Origin: Leptolyngbya sp. KIOST-1
GTDB taxonomy: Bacteria; Cyanobacteriota; Cyanobacteriia; Phormidesmidales; Phormidesmidaceae
NCBI RefSeq assembly: GCF_000763385.1
Contig: NZ_JQFA01000004.1
Coordinates: 992,001 to 1,056,000 of the forward strand
Direction: 5' to 3'
DNA: 64,000 nucleotides
Positions 51,441-60,347 of the stretch are shown piece by piece; within the stretch, counting starts at the first letter, position 1, and each line of letters starts with the position of its first letter. Below the pieces are notes generated by a model, which was given only the letters and a program-made list of their open reading frames with translations, was not told where the DNA came from and ran no database searches. Both the position numbers and the translations under genes were made by a program.

Positions 51441-51558
51441 CGCCTAGAGCGTCGGTACAGTATTTGTTGTGCAGCAAGGCTATGGGCATGCGAGCCACAA
51501 CTGCGGCGGTAAGCCCCAAGGTGCTACTGGGGCCATTTCGCTGGCCCCAGTAGCACCT
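51441..51558 (+). repeat. interspersed repeat, family 2, copy b, with strong hairpin
   Basis: Positions 51441-51542 match copy a at 36794-36892. The end forms a perfect 17-bp stem: AGGTGCTACTGGGGCCA (51519-51535), loop TTTCGC, then its exact complement (51542-51558). It lies about 110 bp after the rhodopsin stop and could act as its terminator, though there is no T-run. Nothing else is seen in 51332-51789. Confidence 0.78.
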
Positions 51559-51789
51559 CGACCAGAGGCGTCGCCCCTGCTGGGGCGCTAACGCGAACAT
51601 TGGCCGCCCTGGACCTGACGGAAAGGAGCGATCGATCATCGGTTTAAACTTTTGTGCTGCCAAGGAATCGGTAGGGATCTGTAAACCCTGCGATGACAGA
51701 TTCGAGATCGCAGCCATACTGAACCGGTGCTCTAGCGTGACGCACCCACCCCGAACCTGGCGGTGGGTTGGGCTTCGCCCCTAGGCGGC

Positions 51790-52269
51790 CTACTCCGCCA
51801 AGCGCTGGTTAATCTGCTCCAGCAGAACCGGATCGCGCTGGGCCTGGTACAAAATCTGGTCAAACTCTTCCACGGTCAAATCTTCGGCTTGAATGGCCGC
51901 GGCCATGGTCTCGTAGCCCGCAGACTGGATCGCCACCACCTGCTCGGCGGCGGTGCGGAAAGGGGCAACCTGCGGCGGCGGTAGCTCAGCGCCATTGGAT
52001 TCCTGGAGGGTCTGCACCAGACGGTTGAACTCATCCATCGTCAGCCCTTCGGCCTCAACGGCGGCCACGATCGCGGCCTGAGTGGCCTGCTCAATCCCTC
52101 GAACGCTCTGTAAAGCGCTGACGAAGCGATCGAGCTGGTCGTCATCCAGGTCGAGGGGGGTGGTCTGGGGGGCTGGGGCCTGGGCCAGACCTGGGGCGGG
52201 CAGAACCGCCGCAGACAGACCCAGCAGGACTGCGGCCAGCGATCCGGATAGCAGGGCTGCTTTGAGCAT
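51790..52269 (-). CDS. DUF4168 secreted protein
   Basis: 159 residues from ATG 52269, with GAGG 9 nt upstream; ATG 52284 lacks a ribosome-binding site. Signal peptide (MLKAALLSGSLAAVLLGLSA) cleaved near GLAQA. The mature protein has two helical DUF4168-like stretches (LDRFVSALQSVRGIEQATQA and later E-Q-V-V-A-I-Q-S), each paired with a L-T-x-E-E-F-x-x-I/L-V motif (LTMDEFNRLVQTLQ and LTVEEFDQILYQAQ). Periplasmic, function unknown. Stands alone, convergent with the rhodopsin gene. Confidence 0.83.
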   Translation of the reverse strand: MLKAALLSGSLAAVLLGLSAAVLPAPGLAQAPAPQTTPLDLDDDQLDRFVSALQSVRGIEQATQAAIVAAVEAEGLTMDEFNRLVQTLQESNGAELPPPQVAPFRTAAEQVVAIQSAGYETMAAAIQAEDLTVEEFDQILYQAQRDPVLLEQINQRLAE

Positions 52270-52616
52270 GGGTAACGTCCTCATCGGGGGTTGGGTCCGG
52301 TCGAGTTGAGCGGTGGTTCAGAGGTTTCGAGATTGCCGGGCAGGCGCGGGTGCCGTGGGCTGCGGCACCACGAAATACGGCCGCAGCCGAACCAACCGCC
52401 CAGTCTTAAATTCCTGGATTCACTCTCTGGTGGCGCACTGGGGCTGATTGTTTTGAGTTCCTGGGCCCGGAATGGAGCGCACGTATAGAAATAGGCTTGG
52501 CGCTAAATGTGACTAGAAAATGACAGCGCCTCCCAGCCCACGGCAGCGGTGAGGCCCTGTCACTTTTTGGTCATGTTTGGCTGGAAGTCTGGAGGAGAGG
52601 GGATAGGAGAAGAGGA
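52270..52616. other. intergenic region between DUF4168 and oxidoreductase genes
   Basis: Divergent promoter space of about 350 bp. I see no gene, strong hairpin or repeat. A purine-rich GGAGGAGAGGGGATAGGAG run just before ATG 52617 provides ribosome binding. Confidence 0.4.
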
Positions 52617-53954
52617 ATGAGAAGTTTATTAATGCGAAACCCGATCGCGATCGCAACGGCCTGGATCGGGATTTATCTGGCCATTATTTTGTCTCCCCTG
52701 CTGATGTTGCTGCTGTACCCCACCGCCCCTGGGCGGGGGTTTTGGCTGGAGTTTTCGGTGGCCCTGGGCTTCATTGGGTTGGCCATGATGGTGCTGCAGT
52801 TTGCCCTCACGGCCCGCATTCGCACGTTCGAATCCGCCTACGGCATCGACGTGATTTTGCAGTTTCACCGCTACACCTCGGTGGTAGCGTTTCTGCTGAT
52901 TCTGGTGCACCCAATCATTTTATTTGTCACCGATCCAGAGACGTTGCAGCTGCTGAACTTTTTTGAGGCCCCCTGGCGCGCCAGGGCGGCGGTGATCGCC
53001 ACCCTGGCGCTGACGCTGCTGGTGGTCACCTCCATCTGGCGCAAAAAACTCAACATTCCCTACGAACCCTGGCGGCTGTGGCACGGTATTTTTGCCGTCA
53101 CCGCCGTGGGGCTGGGGCTGGCCCACGGCTTTGGGGTGGGCAACTACCTGAGTTTGGAGTGGAAAATTGCCCTGTGGAGCCTGTTTGGGCTGGCGGCCCT
53201 GTGGATGCTGATTTTTGTCCGGCTGATCAAGCCCTGGCAAATGACCCAGCACCCCTACCTGGTGGAAAAAGTCGTCCCCGAGCGAGGCGATGTGTGGACC
53301 CTGGTACTGCGCCCCCGGGGCCACAACGGGTTCACCTTTCAGCCCGGCCAGTTTGCCTGGCTCACCCTCAACATTTCCCCCTTCCGCATGCGTGAGCATC
53401 CATTTTCCATGGCCTCCAGTGGTGACCAGGAGGACTGCCTGGAGTTTGGCATCAAAGCCGTGGGCGACTTTACCAACCAGATCAAAACGGTTAAACCGGG
53501 CACGGTTGCGTTTCTGGATGGGCCCTACGGGGTGTTTACCTTCGATCGCTACTGGGATGCCGCCGGGTTTGTGATGATTGCGGGCGGCATTGGCATCACC
53601 CCAATCATGAGCATGCTGCGCACCGCCGCCGATCGCCAGGACGATCGCCCCTTTTCGCTGATCTACTCCAGTTCCACCTGGGACGACATCACCTACCAGG
53701 AAGAGCTGGAGGAGCTAAAGGAAAAGCTCGACCTCACGGTGGTGCACGTTCTGCGCAACGCCGAGGACGACTGGAGCGGCGAAACGGGCTACGTCGATCA
53801 GGACCTGCTCGAACGCTACATCCCTATCCACCGGGGCAGCCGCCACTACTTCATCTGCGCCAATCCCAAAATGATGGACCAGGTCGAGCGCGCTCTGCAT
53901 CAGCTAGAGGTGCCCGTCACCCACCTTCACATGGAACACTACAACCTGGTTTGA
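52617..53954 (+). CDS. ferric reductase-like/NADPH oxidase-like membrane oxidoreductase
   Basis: 445 residues. Six membrane helices (about 8-215) with the ferric-reductase haem pattern: QFHRYTSVVAFLLILVHPI, then L-W-H-G-I-F and G-L-A-H-G-F-G, giving two His pairs for b haems. FAD domain: P-G-Q-F-A-W-L and HPFSMASSG. NAD(P) domain: MIAGGIGITPIMSML, then L-I-Y-S-S-S-T-W, and C-terminal YFICANPKMMDQVERAL. It moves electrons from NAD(P)H across the membrane, either to ferric/cupric ions or O2. Acceptor unassigned. A small gene follows at 12 nt. Confidence 0.9.
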   Translation: MRSLLMRNPIAIATAWIGIYLAIILSPLLMLLLYPTAPGRGFWLEFSVALGFIGLAMMVLQFALTARIRTFESAYGIDVILQFHRYTSVVAFLLILVHPIILFVTDPETLQLLNFFEAPWRARAAVIATLALTLLVVTSIWRKKLNIPYEPWRLWHGIFAVTAVGLGLAHGFGVGNYLSLEWKIALWSLFGLAALWMLIFVRLIKPWQMTQHPYLVEKVVPERGDVWTLVLRPRGHNGFTFQPGQFAWLTLNISPFRMREHPFSMASSGDQEDCLEFGIKAVGDFTNQIKTVKPGTVAFLDGPYGVFTFDRYWDAAGFVMIAGGIGITPIMSMLRTAADRQDDRPFSLIYSSSTWDDITYQEELEELKEKLDLTVVHVLRNAEDDWSGETGYVDQDLLERYIPIHRGSRHYFICANPKMMDQVERALHQLEVPVTHLHMEHYNLV

Positions 53955-53966
53955 GGAGTAAGTCCG

Positions 53967-54188
53967 ATGCGCTACAGCATCATGCTGCAACTGGTGGCCA
54001 GCATTAGCACCTTTTTTGTGGCCGCCGCCGCCCTATTTGCCTGGATTCAAAACCGACAGCTGGTGCCTGACCCGGAGATCGAGCGAATGTCTGCGATTCA
54101 ACTACCCCAGGAGCATCACTTACCCCAGGAGCATCACTCCCAGGGTAGCCTCCAAAACGTCAGTCGCCGGGCTCGCGCTGAGCCCTGA
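53967..54188 (+). CDS. small membrane-anchored hypothetical protein
   Basis: 73 residues, 12 nt after the oxidoreductase gene. One N-terminal membrane helix (MLQLVASISTFFVAAAALFAW), then a short polar tail with a tandem LPQEHH duplication (His-rich, from an 18-bp repeat). GGAG lies 10 nt before the ATG. Its 3' end overlaps the convergent gene by 29 nt. No family recognised; could be a small partner of the oxidoreductase. Confidence 0.5.
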   Translation: MRYSIMLQLVASISTFFVAAAALFAWIQNRQLVPDPEIERMSAIQLPQEHHLPQEHHSQGSLQNVSRRARAEP

Positions 54189-54594
54189 GCGGGTCGTGAA
54201 TGGTGTACTGGGTCAGCCGTTGAACGGTGACCGGAGATAGGTTGAGGGCACGGGCAATTTGCCTTTCCACCTCATCCAGGTAGGCCGTTTCCAGTTCGAT
54301 CGCAACGCTCTGGGCCTGGCGATCGCTGGGATTGACCGCGACCTCAGTAAGGCCCCGGCTCCGATCGACTCGGGCTCGGATCAGGCGAATGTCGCTCCCC
54401 TGGTCCTGGCCAAGGGGCTCGGTAGGGAAGAGCTGAGCACTGCGATCGCTCCGGTGGAGAACTTGTTCTGTAACAAGCATGCCGACCAGCCAGAACAGGC
54501 CACCTGCCAGCGGCAGGAGCAACCAGAAGGTCGTTCCCAGGGTTGAGAAAGGCTGTACCCATGGACGCATTGACATGGCAATTTTCCGACTCAT
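54160..54594 (-). CDS. hypothetical membrane-anchored protein
   Basis: 144 residues from ATG 54594; the reading from 54714 adds 40 unlikely residues. One membrane helix (GTTFWLLLPLAGGLFWLVGMLV) followed by a soluble domain (IRLIRARVDRSRGLTEVAV, S-V-A-I-E-L-E-T-A, VERQIARALNLSPVTVQRLT). The pattern is conserved-looking, but I cannot name a family. Divergent from the cytochrome gene across the Pho-box-like array. Confidence 0.62.
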   Translation of the reverse strand: MSRKIAMSMRPWVQPFSTLGTTFWLLLPLAGGLFWLVGMLVTEQVLHRSDRSAQLFPTEPLGQDQGSDIRLIRARVDRSRGLTEVAVNPSDRQAQSVAIELETAYLDEVERQIARALNLSPVTVQRLTQYTIHDPLRAQREPGD

Positions 54595-54737
54595 CCCCTC
54601 ACCATACCGATGGACCCGAGGGCTGAAATCTAACCGGAGAAGGACGTGATCGCCGAGCAGCACCACCCCTGACCCCTCTGCCCTGTACAGCCTGGCCCCA
54701 CCGAACGACAGCAAAACTGGCCTAACCAGGGGCCGGA

Positions 54738-54788
54738 TTAAACCCGACTTTGGACCGAGTTAGACCCCAATTCAGACCAGTTTCAACC
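54738..54788 (+). promoter_or_regulatory. five-unit phased repeat resembling a Pho box
   Basis: Five TT-n(2-3)-ACC units (TTAAACC, TTTGGACC, TTAGACC, TTCAGACC, TTTCAACC) have ACC ends at 54744, 54756, 54766, 54778 and 54788, averaging 11 bp. Cyanobacterial PhoB/SphR sites are tandem TTAACC-like octamers with 3-bp spacers, the same phase. TATGCT at 54805-54810 can be the -10. The ATG is 45 nt after the last unit. Confidence 0.6.
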
Positions 54789-54833
54789 GTTGATTTCCGA
54801 CAGATATGCTGCACTGAACTAGAGGAGGCATCC

Positions 54834-56915
54834 ATGCCACTCCGCACCCTGATTGTCCTGATCTCCCTGGGAGTCCTGGCGGGCTTCCTGGGCTTCCAGC
54901 TAGAGCTGACGCTGCCCAATCGACCGCCGGATCTAGCCTCCACCTACACCCCACTCACCCAGCCCGCCCCTAAAGGGCTGGGCTCCTACGACGTCCTGGG
55001 TCATACCGTGAGCCGGGCGGAGGCGGCCCAGCTGCTGCAAACTGAAGCCGGCAAACAGCAACTTTCCCCTGACAATGGGGCAGTCGAAATCACCGAGGAT
55101 CTGCTGGATCTCGGGCGCGAGACGTTTTATCAGCAGACCTTTGGCAACGAAGTGTTGTTTACCGACCTGGTCGGCATTCTGGATGGTCCCCTGGGACTGC
55201 CCAAGCTGACCAAAGCGATTCTGGCCCTGAAGGGACAACCCACCGACAACCTGCAGGTGACGCTGGATGAAACGCTGGAGCTGGGCGATCGCACCTTTCC
55301 AGCCGGCACCGTGATCAACACCGGCCTGGATGTGCCGAAGGGCTCCGTCTTTCCCCTCGGGCTGGTCACCCACATTGACCACGCCCGACCCAAGGTGGGC
55401 ATCACCTGCGCCCTCTGCCACGCCACCGTCAATGCCGACACCGGCAAAATTATCGAAGGGGCTACCAATACCGACGTTAACCTGGGCATGCTGCTGGCGT
55501 TGGCGCCCAACTCGGCGGCCCTGTTTCGCCAGACCGACGTCAACCCTACCGAGATGCCGGCGGGCGATCGCACCTATCTCAACGACGAGGGCGAGGTGGG
55601 GCACCTGCCCGACATTGAGCAGCTAGAGACCGCCGTAGACGGGGCGCTGCTGTCCTGGCCGCCGGGCAACTTCGTCTCCAACGGCGACATGAACAACAAC
55701 TCCGCCCAGGTGCCCTCCTCCTATACCCATGAGGCGTTTCCCTACGCCTGGAGCGGGGTGGCCTCCATCGGCTGGTTCCACGGGCTGACCACCCTCAACA
55801 ATGCCGTCTTTGGCCTCAATGCCGACCCCACCACCACCGCCGATGCCGCCCCAAAGGTGCTGGGCATTGGTAAGGAAACCTACCTGGGGACCATGTTCCA
55901 AAACGCCGCCAGCGATCGCCTTCGGCTGCCGGAAGGGGCGCGCCCGTCGGAATTTTTTGACGCGATCGACCCTACCCCCGGTGCCCCCGGCCTCAACGCC
56001 ACCATCAAAATGCCGGAATACCCCAACGGCACCCTGTTTATGCAGAACGGCCTGATGGCCGCTACCCCCGGGCACCTGGTCGCCGCCCAACTCAACGGCA
56101 TGTCGGCCTGGCAAAACACCCTGGCCCCACCCCCCAACGACATCGTACAGGACGTGGCCTCGGTGCAGCGGGGAGCCAAACTCTTTGACGATGCCAACTG
56201 TGCCACCTGCCACAGCGGCCGCTACTTCACCAACCACCGGGTGATTGCCCAGCGGGAAGTGAAAACCCAGCCGGTGCGGGCGCCAGCCTCCAAGGATTTT
56301 GCCGAGGCTTTTGTCGAGCCCGACACCTATGCCCCCAACGTGCCCGTACCGCTGCCCGCCGACCCGGCGGTGCTGCCGGTGCCCACCGACATCACCCCCA
56401 AGGAAGACATCCAGCTCGCCTACGCCCAGAGTGACCCCAAGGGAGGCTACAAGGTGATGAAGCTGATCGGTGCCTACCTGCACGCCCCCTACCTGCACGA
56501 CGGCGGCGTTGCTGCTAGCGCCACCGCGCTCAAACCCGAGCCAGACGGCTGGTTTACCGTCGCCGACCCGGCCCAGATTGGCATGGTGGGCACCTTTATG
56601 CGGGGCATCAGACCCGACCCGGCCGCCAGCCTGCGCATGCTGGTCGATCGCAATCTGCGGGAACCGATGGTGGAGGTCAATCGAGCCAGTCCCGACCTGC
56701 AGCGGGCCAATGTCAGCGGCCAGGGCCACGACTACTGGGTAGACCAGCAGGCCGGGTATCAGCCCCAGGACCAGACCGATCTGGTTAACTTCCTGCTGTC
56801 CCTGGATGACGACCCGATCGCCCTGCCGCCGTCGGTGAGCCCAGAGCGGGCCGAGGCCAACCTGGCCCTGGGACCGGATAACAGCAAAGCCGACGCCCAC
56901 AACCCCGCATCCTAA
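54834..56915 (+). CDS. dihaem c-type cytochrome, peroxidase/RoxA-like
   Basis: 693 residues from ATG 54834, with GAGGAGG just upstream (the reading from 54750 runs through the promoter). A signal anchor (LRTLIVLISLGVLAGFLGFQ) is followed by a large extracytoplasmic part. Two haem-c sites: CALCH (C192, C195, H196) and CATCH (C456, C459, H460). The arrangement, with a long N-terminal haem region and C-terminal peroxidase-like haem followed by YLHAPYLHDGG, fits the dihaem cytochrome c peroxidase/MauG/RoxA superfamily. At about 690 residues it is closer to RoxA-type oxygenases than to short peroxidases. Substrate unknown. The Pho-like array and PhoX next door suggest expression under phosphate stress. 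Confidence 0.82.
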   Translation: MPLRTLIVLISLGVLAGFLGFQLELTLPNRPPDLASTYTPLTQPAPKGLGSYDVLGHTVSRAEAAQLLQTEAGKQQLSPDNGAVEITEDLLDLGRETFYQQTFGNEVLFTDLVGILDGPLGLPKLTKAILALKGQPTDNLQVTLDETLELGDRTFPAGTVINTGLDVPKGSVFPLGLVTHIDHARPKVGITCALCHATVNADTGKIIEGATNTDVNLGMLLALAPNSAALFRQTDVNPTEMPAGDRTYLNDEGEVGHLPDIEQLETAVDGALLSWPPGNFVSNGDMNNNSAQVPSSYTHEAFPYAWSGVASIGWFHGLTTLNNAVFGLNADPTTTADAAPKVLGIGKETYLGTMFQNAASDRLRLPEGARPSEFFDAIDPTPGAPGLNATIKMPEYPNGTLFMQNGLMAATPGHLVAAQLNGMSAWQNTLAPPPNDIVQDVASVQRGAKLFDDANCATCHSGRYFTNHRVIAQREVKTQPVRAPASKDFAEAFVEPDTYAPNVPVPLPADPAVLPVPTDITPKEDIQLAYAQSDPKGGYKVMKLIGAYLHAPYLHDGGVAASATALKPEPDGWFTVADPAQIGMVGTFMRGIRPDPAASLRMLVDRNLREPMVEVNRASPDLQRANVSGQGHDYWVDQQAGYQPQDQTDLVNFLLSLDDDPIALPPSVSPERAEANLALGPDNSKADAHNPAS

Positions 56916-57267
56916 ACGGCCCAACCCCTAGGGGCGTGCGCCCTGCCCAACCCGGGGTAACCAAACAGGATTCGGTACAACCCCCAATCGCAGTACCAGC
57001 ACCTGCCCAATAGCCGCTACCCTATCAGCTCAGCTGAGTTGATGGGGTATCCCACAATGACTCTCGAACATGCCCCGGACAGCGGGAGAGCCAATCAGGA
57101 ACCGAAGTTAACCGATCGTTAGGGTTTCCATAATCATCCCTACTTAGCTTGATAAACTTGGCTGCCTACGATAAGGGCGCATTCCGTGCCTGGGTATCGC
57201 TGTGCCAATTTTTGGCCTGAACCGCCGCTAGCGGCCTCTGCCCCGGCCCCCTAGAGGAGCCCTATCC
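56916..57267. other. intergenic region before phoX
   Basis: No gene. A near-palindrome around CTCAGCTGAG at about 57030 (ATCAGCTCAGCTGAGTTGAT) and a possible degenerate Pho box GTTAACCG-ATC-GTTAGGGT (57107-57125) are the only structures seen. The latter matches the TTAACC consensus well in only one of its two units. Confidence 0.4.
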
Positions 57268-59370
57268 ATGTCCGACAAGCGCAACCTACGCCAGAAGTAC
57301 TCCCGTCTACTGCAAGGAGCGGTCAACACCGACGACCTGCGCCCCGGCGACGAGCCAATGTGCAATCATTCAAACAATCCCACCTTTGCCGATGTGCTCC
57401 ACAGCCGCCTCCAGCGCCGCCAGATGCTGAAGGGCAGCCTGGCCCTGGCGGTGACCTCCATGTTTGCTGGCCCCGCCCTCAACGGGCTGCGCCCCCAGCC
57501 CGCCGAGGCCAACCCAGGCCGCACCCTGCTGGGGTTCAAGCCTATCCCGGTGAGCGAAGCCGACACCATTGTGGTGCCCGAGGGCTACACGGCCCGCACC
57601 ATTCTGCCCTGGGGTGAGCCGATCACCGGCAGCTATCCCGCCTACCGGCTGGAGAACACCGGGGCCCAGCAGGGCATGCAGGTGGGTATGCACCACGACG
57701 GCATGCACTTCTTCCCGATCGAGGGCCGCGACCCCTACCAGGGCAGTTCCACCGATGGCCTGATGGTGATGAACCACGAGTACGTGGAGCCCCGCTTTTT
57801 GCACAAAGCCGCGATCGGCATGTCTCTCGACTCGGATGCACCGCCGATGCAGGGCGAGCGGCGAGCGGCCGACGAGGTGTTGAAGGAAATTAACGCCCAT
57901 GGGGTGTCGGTGGTGCGTATTCGCCAGCAGGCCAACGGCAGCTGGGCCGTCCAGCGGGATGGCCGCAACCGCCGCATCACCGGCATGACGCCGATGGAAC
58001 TGCGCGGCCCGGTGCGGGGCAGCGATCTGGTGAAGACTAAGTACAGCCCTAACGGCACCCGCACCCGGGGCACCCTGAACAACTGCGCCCACGGCGTTAC
58101 CCCCTGGAACACCTACCTGACCTGTGAGGAGAACTGGGCGGGCTACTTCGTCAACAACGACTCCACCACCAACCCCCAGGGGGAGCGGGTGGCCAACCTG
58201 CCCCGGGAACACCGGCGCTACGGCCTGGCCACGGGCCGTTCCCGCTTTGGCTGGGAACGGGCCAATCCAGGTCTGGACCAGTATGCCCGCTTCGATGCCT
58301 CCACCAAAGCCGCCAGCCCCACCCAGGACTACCGCAATGAACCCAACACCTTTGGGTACGTGGTGGAGATCGACCCCTTCAACCCCAACAGCACGCCAGT
58401 GAAGCACACGGCCCTGGGCCGCTTTGCCCACGAGGGGGTCGTCTTCCAAACCCCGGTGGAGGGGCAACCCATCGTCTGTTATTCCGGCGATGATGCCCGC
58501 TTTGAGTACGTCTATAAGTATGTGTCGGCCCAGCCCTACCGCCGGGCCACCGCCAGCGGGGCACTGCTGGATGAGGGCACCCTGTACGTGGCCAAGTTTA
58601 ACGCCGACGGCGCTGGCGAGTGGGTTGCCCTGGTGCACGGCCAGAACGGCCTCACCGCTGCCAATGGGTTCAAGGATCAGGCCGATGTGCTGGTGAACAC
58701 CCGCGCCGCCGCCGACTTTGTTGGGGCCACCAAGATGGACCGGCCCGAGTGGGGGGCGGTGGACCCAAGCACTGGGGACGTCTACTTCACCATGACCAAC
58801 AACTCACGGCGGACAGCGGAACAGGTCGACGCGGCCAACCCGCGCCCGGAAAACCGCTGGGGACAGATTGTCCGCTGGAGCGAAACGGGCAACAACCCCG
58901 CTGCCACCACCTTCCAGTGGGATATGTTTGTGCTGGCAGGCCCTGAAACGGATAGCAGGAAGTTCTCGGGGCAGTCGCTCACCGCTGAGAATATCTTTGC
59001 CTGCCCCGATGGGCTCTGGTTTGACGCCGATCGCCGCCTGTGGATTCAGACTGATATCGGTGAAAGCGAGCAAAACAAAGGTGACTTTGTGCCGTTTGGC
59101 AACAACCAGATGCTGGCGGCTAACCCCGTCACCGGCGAGATTCGCCGCTTTTTGACGGGGCCTGTGGGCCAGGAAATTACGGGCGTGATCACCACCCCCG
59201 ACCAGCGCACGATGTTCATCAACGTGCAGCACCCGGGGGCCACCACCCCCGAGGCCGACTTTGCCGCCGGCAAGGTCAACTCCCGCTGGCCCGATGGCAA
59301 CCCGGCGATCTACCCCCGTTCGGCCACGGTGGTAATCACCAAAAACGACGGTGGCATCATCGGCAGCTAG
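57268..59370 (+). CDS. phoX: PhoX-family alkaline phosphatase (DUF839)
   Basis: 700 residues. A twin-arginine signal lies unusually far in (residues 50-70, RRQMLKGSLALAVTSMFAGP), typical of PhoX. The mature domain has family blocks: MNHEYVEPRFLH, NNCAHGVTPWNTYLTCEENW (Cys and Glu ligands), YGYVVEIDPF-like FGYVVEIDPFNPN, GRFAHEG, MDRPEWGAVDP, and C-P-D-G-L-W-F-D-A-D. PhoX is a periplasmic Ca2+/Fe3+ phosphomonoesterase that releases phosphate from organic esters. GAGGAGC precedes the ATG at 5-10 nt. Probably SphR-regulated together with the cytochrome upstream. Confidence 0.92.
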   Translation: MSDKRNLRQKYSRLLQGAVNTDDLRPGDEPMCNHSNNPTFADVLHSRLQRRQMLKGSLALAVTSMFAGPALNGLRPQPAEANPGRTLLGFKPIPVSEADTIVVPEGYTARTILPWGEPITGSYPAYRLENTGAQQGMQVGMHHDGMHFFPIEGRDPYQGSSTDGLMVMNHEYVEPRFLHKAAIGMSLDSDAPPMQGERRAADEVLKEINAHGVSVVRIRQQANGSWAVQRDGRNRRITGMTPMELRGPVRGSDLVKTKYSPNGTRTRGTLNNCAHGVTPWNTYLTCEENWAGYFVNNDSTTNPQGERVANLPREHRRYGLATGRSRFGWERANPGLDQYARFDASTKAASPTQDYRNEPNTFGYVVEIDPFNPNSTPVKHTALGRFAHEGVVFQTPVEGQPIVCYSGDDARFEYVYKYVSAQPYRRATASGALLDEGTLYVAKFNADGAGEWVALVHGQNGLTAANGFKDQADVLVNTRAAADFVGATKMDRPEWGAVDPSTGDVYFTMTNNSRRTAEQVDAANPRPENRWGQIVRWSETGNNPAATTFQWDMFVLAGPETDSRKFSGQSLTAENIFACPDGLWFDADRRLWIQTDIGESEQNKGDFVPFGNNQMLAANPVTGEIRRFLTGPVGQEITGVITTPDQRTMFINVQHPGATTPEADFAAGKVNSRWPDGNPAIYPRSATVVITKNDGGIIGS

Positions 59371-59466
59371 GGATTCCGGACTGCCCCAGCTTCGGTAGGA
59401 ATGCAGGCCCCTCGGGTAGGTAAGACACCTACTTGGGGGGCTTGTTCTATAGTCCTCTCGGTCTCC

Positions 59467-59608
59467 GCGCAGGCCCTCTTATAGCGATGGCCATTGGGCT
59501 TAGGACATGGGCCTCTTCCAAAGGCAAAAACTGGGCGGCGCAATGGCTTATAGCCATCGCTTCAGGGGCATGGGTCATGTCCTACCAGTTCTGGCGATGG
59601 CTATAAGC
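59467..59608. repeat. MITE-like nested inverted repeat
   Basis: Perfect 16-bp arms GGCTTATAGCCATCGC (59544-59559) and GCGATGGCTATAAGCC (59593-59608). A related CTTATAGCGATGG and TAGGACAT occur upstream from about 59478, with ATGTCCTA inside the loop, so a larger imperfect palindrome surrounds it. No coding capacity. Fills most of the gap 59371-59745. Confidence 0.6.
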
Positions 59609-59745
59609 CGGCGTTACTGCCTCTCCATAGGGTGGGTTAGGGCGTGTCATCCATGCTGGCAAAAACCCGCTTGCCATCATGCGTTACCCTGTCGCTAACA
59701 CCCTTGCGGTTAAGGGACTCCTATGGTCACAGCTTTCCTCGGCCT

Positions 59746-60339
59746 ATGATGAAGCGTCGGCTGGCTTTCTTCTTTCTGGCCCTGGTGGGAACGGTGGTTC
59801 TCGCCTGGGTCACGGTGCCAGCGACCATCCTTCCCCCCGTTGCCCCCGCCAACCCCACCACCGTCCACGTGGTGGAAATCGGCATCCACGCCCGCCTGCT
59901 GATGCCGGTGGGCGATCGCTGGCGGCAGTATGGCTTTGGCGACTGGGACTACTACGCCCGCCGAGAGCAGGATCTGCTCAGTGGCCTGCAGGCGCTGCTG
60001 TGGCCCACCCCCGGCGCCCTGGGATGGGGAGAGTTTGAATCCCTGGAGGCGTACCGGGGAGCCTTTGAAGCGGTGGGGGGCGAAATCTTGAGCTTTGACG
60101 TGCCCCTGGAGCGGGTGGAGGAGCTCCAGGACTCTCTCCATAGCCGCTTTGATCGGCAGATTCCCGCCGGGCAGGTGTTCAACGAGGTCAACAATCTCCG
60201 TTTGGTGAGAGATGACCAGACCTACTCCGTTTTTCACAATAGCAACCATGAGTTGGCCGGGTGGCTGGAAGCCCTGGATTGCCGGGTCAGGCACCTGGGA
60301 TTGTGGATTTCGTTTCGGCTGGGGAACCCGACGGGGTAA
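59746..60339 (+). CDS. DUF2459 family protein
   Basis: 197 residues from ATG 59746 or 59749 (MMKRRLAFFFLAL). An N-terminal membrane anchor or signal is followed by the DUF2459 core: TVHVVEIGIHARLLMPV, W-R-Q-Y-G-F-G-D-W-D-Y-Y-A-R-R, and a C-terminal YSVFHNSNHELAGWLEAL with the conserved N-x-x-H-x-x-A. The family is unstudied; its H and N/H residues suggest a papain-like hydrolase fold. 8 nt before the mgtC-like gene, same operon. Confidence 0.75.
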   Translation: MMKRRLAFFFLALVGTVVLAWVTVPATILPPVAPANPTTVHVVEIGIHARLLMPVGDRWRQYGFGDWDYYARREQDLLSGLQALLWPTPGALGWGEFESLEAYRGAFEAVGGEILSFDVPLERVEELQDSLHSRFDRQIPAGQVFNEVNNLRLVRDDQTYSVFHNSNHELAGWLEALDCRVRHLGLWISFRLGNPTG

Positions 60340-60347
60340 AACGATTC

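Noticed and set aside
55623-56924. 433-codon open frame on the minus strand
   Set aside because: Shadow of the dihaem cytochrome gene; Gly-rich without motifs.
57107-57125. Pho box before phoX
   Set aside because: GTTAACCG-ATC-GTTAGGGT has the right spacing but only one unit matches the consensus, so I do not list it as a site of its own.
57370-58638. 422-codon open frame on the minus strand
   Set aside because: Antisense to phoX, no domain and no ribosome-binding site.
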